Assembly: GCF_900167205.1 (NCBI RefSeq)
Contig: NZ_FUWW01000017.1
Location: forward strand, 1 to 41,710
From: Eubacterium coprostanoligenes
GTDB lineage: Bacteria > Bacillota > Clostridia > Oscillospirales > Acutalibacteraceae
Reading direction: 5' to 3'
DNA: 41,710 nucleotides
The notes beneath the pieces are model-generated. The model was not told the DNA's origin. It saw nothing but the letters and a program-made list of their open reading frames with translations, and ran no database searches. Positions within the stretch are counted from its first letter, which is position 1. The number at the start of each line of letters is the position of its first letter. A program made the translations under genes and the position numbers. Positions 41,345 through 41,710 of the stretch are shown here, one piece after another.

Positions 41345-41624
41345 AGTCTCTTAAACACGCCAAAATATAATCAACCGAATTATGCCTCCTTTTTTTTAAA
41401 AGGTGATTCCCCCGTTAATCGGGGGAAATGTCTGCAACGCAGACAAAAGGGGGCGTCTACGCAGTAAAGGTGGCAACACGAAGTGTTGACGGTGGGGTTT
41501 AAAAAATGCTGTAAGTATCGAACTTACAGCATTTTTGGCGTTTTTCGTTTTTTGCTCAGTCGAGGTATTTATATACATCTTCCTTCGCAAGAAAACGAAA
41601 TTCAGAACCTTTCTCAACAGCCTA
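41331..41624 (-). repeat. MITE-like repeat, copy 3 (294 bp, inverted)
   Basis: Present in the opposite orientation: CAGACTGTCGATAAAG (41331-41346) is the right end and CTTTCTCAACAGCCTA (41609-41624) the left end. Inside are AAACACGCCAAAAT, hairpins CCCCCG/CGGGGG and GTCTGC/GCAGAC (about 41410-41445), CAACAC/GTGTTG (about 41474-41487), the central hairpin (41502-41536), and the GGCGTTTTTCG and GCAAGAAAACGAAATTCAGA blocks shared with copies 1 and 2. The right end supplies the last codons of the GH13 gene. A short outer inverted pair, ATTTTCA/TGAAAAT (41326-41332, 41633-41639), also flanks it. Confidence 0.85.
41502..41536. terminator. Central hairpin of repeat copy 3
   Basis: AAAAATGCTGTAAGT (41502-41516) and ACTTACAGCATTTTT (41522-41536) form a perfect 15-bp stem. 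Its sequence differs from copies 1 and 2 at several positions on both arms, yet pairing is kept. Confidence 0.75.
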
Positions 41625-41657
41625 CAGCGTGTTGAAAATAATTATTTAAATACACTC

Positions 41658-41681
41658 AAAGGGACTGATTTTAGTCCCTTT
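41658..41681 (+). terminator. Terminator beyond repeat copy 3, probably the original GH13-gene terminator
   Basis: AAAGGGACT (41658-41666) and AGTCCCTTT (41673-41681) form a 9-bp stem followed by TTCTTTTTG. The repeat lies between it and the GH13 gene. Nothing else is supportable in 41625-41710. Confidence 0.8.
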
Positions 41682-41710
41682 TTCTTTTTGCTATTTGCCA
41701 AATAATGTTT

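Overview
The window looks like chromosomal DNA of a low-GC, anaerobic, probably spore-forming Clostridia member, most likely a gut Ruminococcus/Oscillospiraceae-type bacterium. This is inferred from a three-subunit flavin/Fe-S transhydrogenase-like complex, a T-box-controlled pheST operon, an IreB homologue, a YpeB-like germination protein, many cytosolic glycoside hydrolases, strong AGGAGG ribosome binding sites and several TTG starts. No phage, plasmid, CRISPR array or transposase gene is visible. The species cannot be named from the sequence alone.

Layout. 1-4.9 kb (minus): a partial HTH-AbrB regulator, then a three-gene operon (NuoE-like, NuoF-like, and a [2Fe-2S]/GltD-like/ferredoxin fusion) that matches the Sporomusa-type Nfn (Stn) transhydrogenase. 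5.1-7.8 kb (plus): an EF-G-like GTPase with altered GTPase motifs and an HdeD/DUF308 membrane protein. 7.9-12.5 kb (minus): glycerate kinase, an unknown 73-residue protein and a GH38 alpha-mannosidase. 12.6-13.1 kb: an unassigned structured RNA and an initiator tRNA, each with its own promoter. 13.3-19.9 kb (plus): a DUF4091/GH123-like glycosidase, bioY under a probable BirA operator, a PurF paralogue whose glutaminase site is lost, and a GtrB-like glycosyltransferase with a polytopic membrane partner. 20-23 kb (plus): a DUF1643 protein and a GH31 alpha-glucosidase. 23-25.5 kb (minus): ireB, a 95-residue unknown, an AlkD-like protein and a membrane-anchored esterase. 25.6-29.4 kb (plus): T-box leader, pheS, pheT. 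29.8-31.5 kb (minus): ypeB and a small lipoprotein. 31.5-36.4 kb (plus): proB, proA, a membrane-anchored DUF5050-like protein and a Wzx-type flippase. 36.4-41.3 kb (plus): glycogen phosphorylase with an odd Lys-rich tail, and a cytosolic GH13 alpha-glucan hydrolase.

The carbohydrate genes (GH38, GH123-like, GH31, GH13, GlgP, glycerate kinase) lack obvious signal peptides. They would act inside the cell on imported oligosaccharides and stored glycogen. The transhydrogenase-like complex would balance NADH, NADPH and ferredoxin in this fermentative metabolism.

The most unusual content is a family of about 0.3-kb non-coding repeats with imperfect terminal inverted repeats: three full copies (29385-29715, 39124-39444, 41331-41624) and one isolated end (15006-15040). 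Every copy sits immediately behind a stop codon. Each full copy carries an internal hairpin whose two arms change in a compensatory way between copies. One copy supplies the last codons and stop of the GH13 gene. They look like MITE-type elements that carry a terminator-like RNA hairpin.
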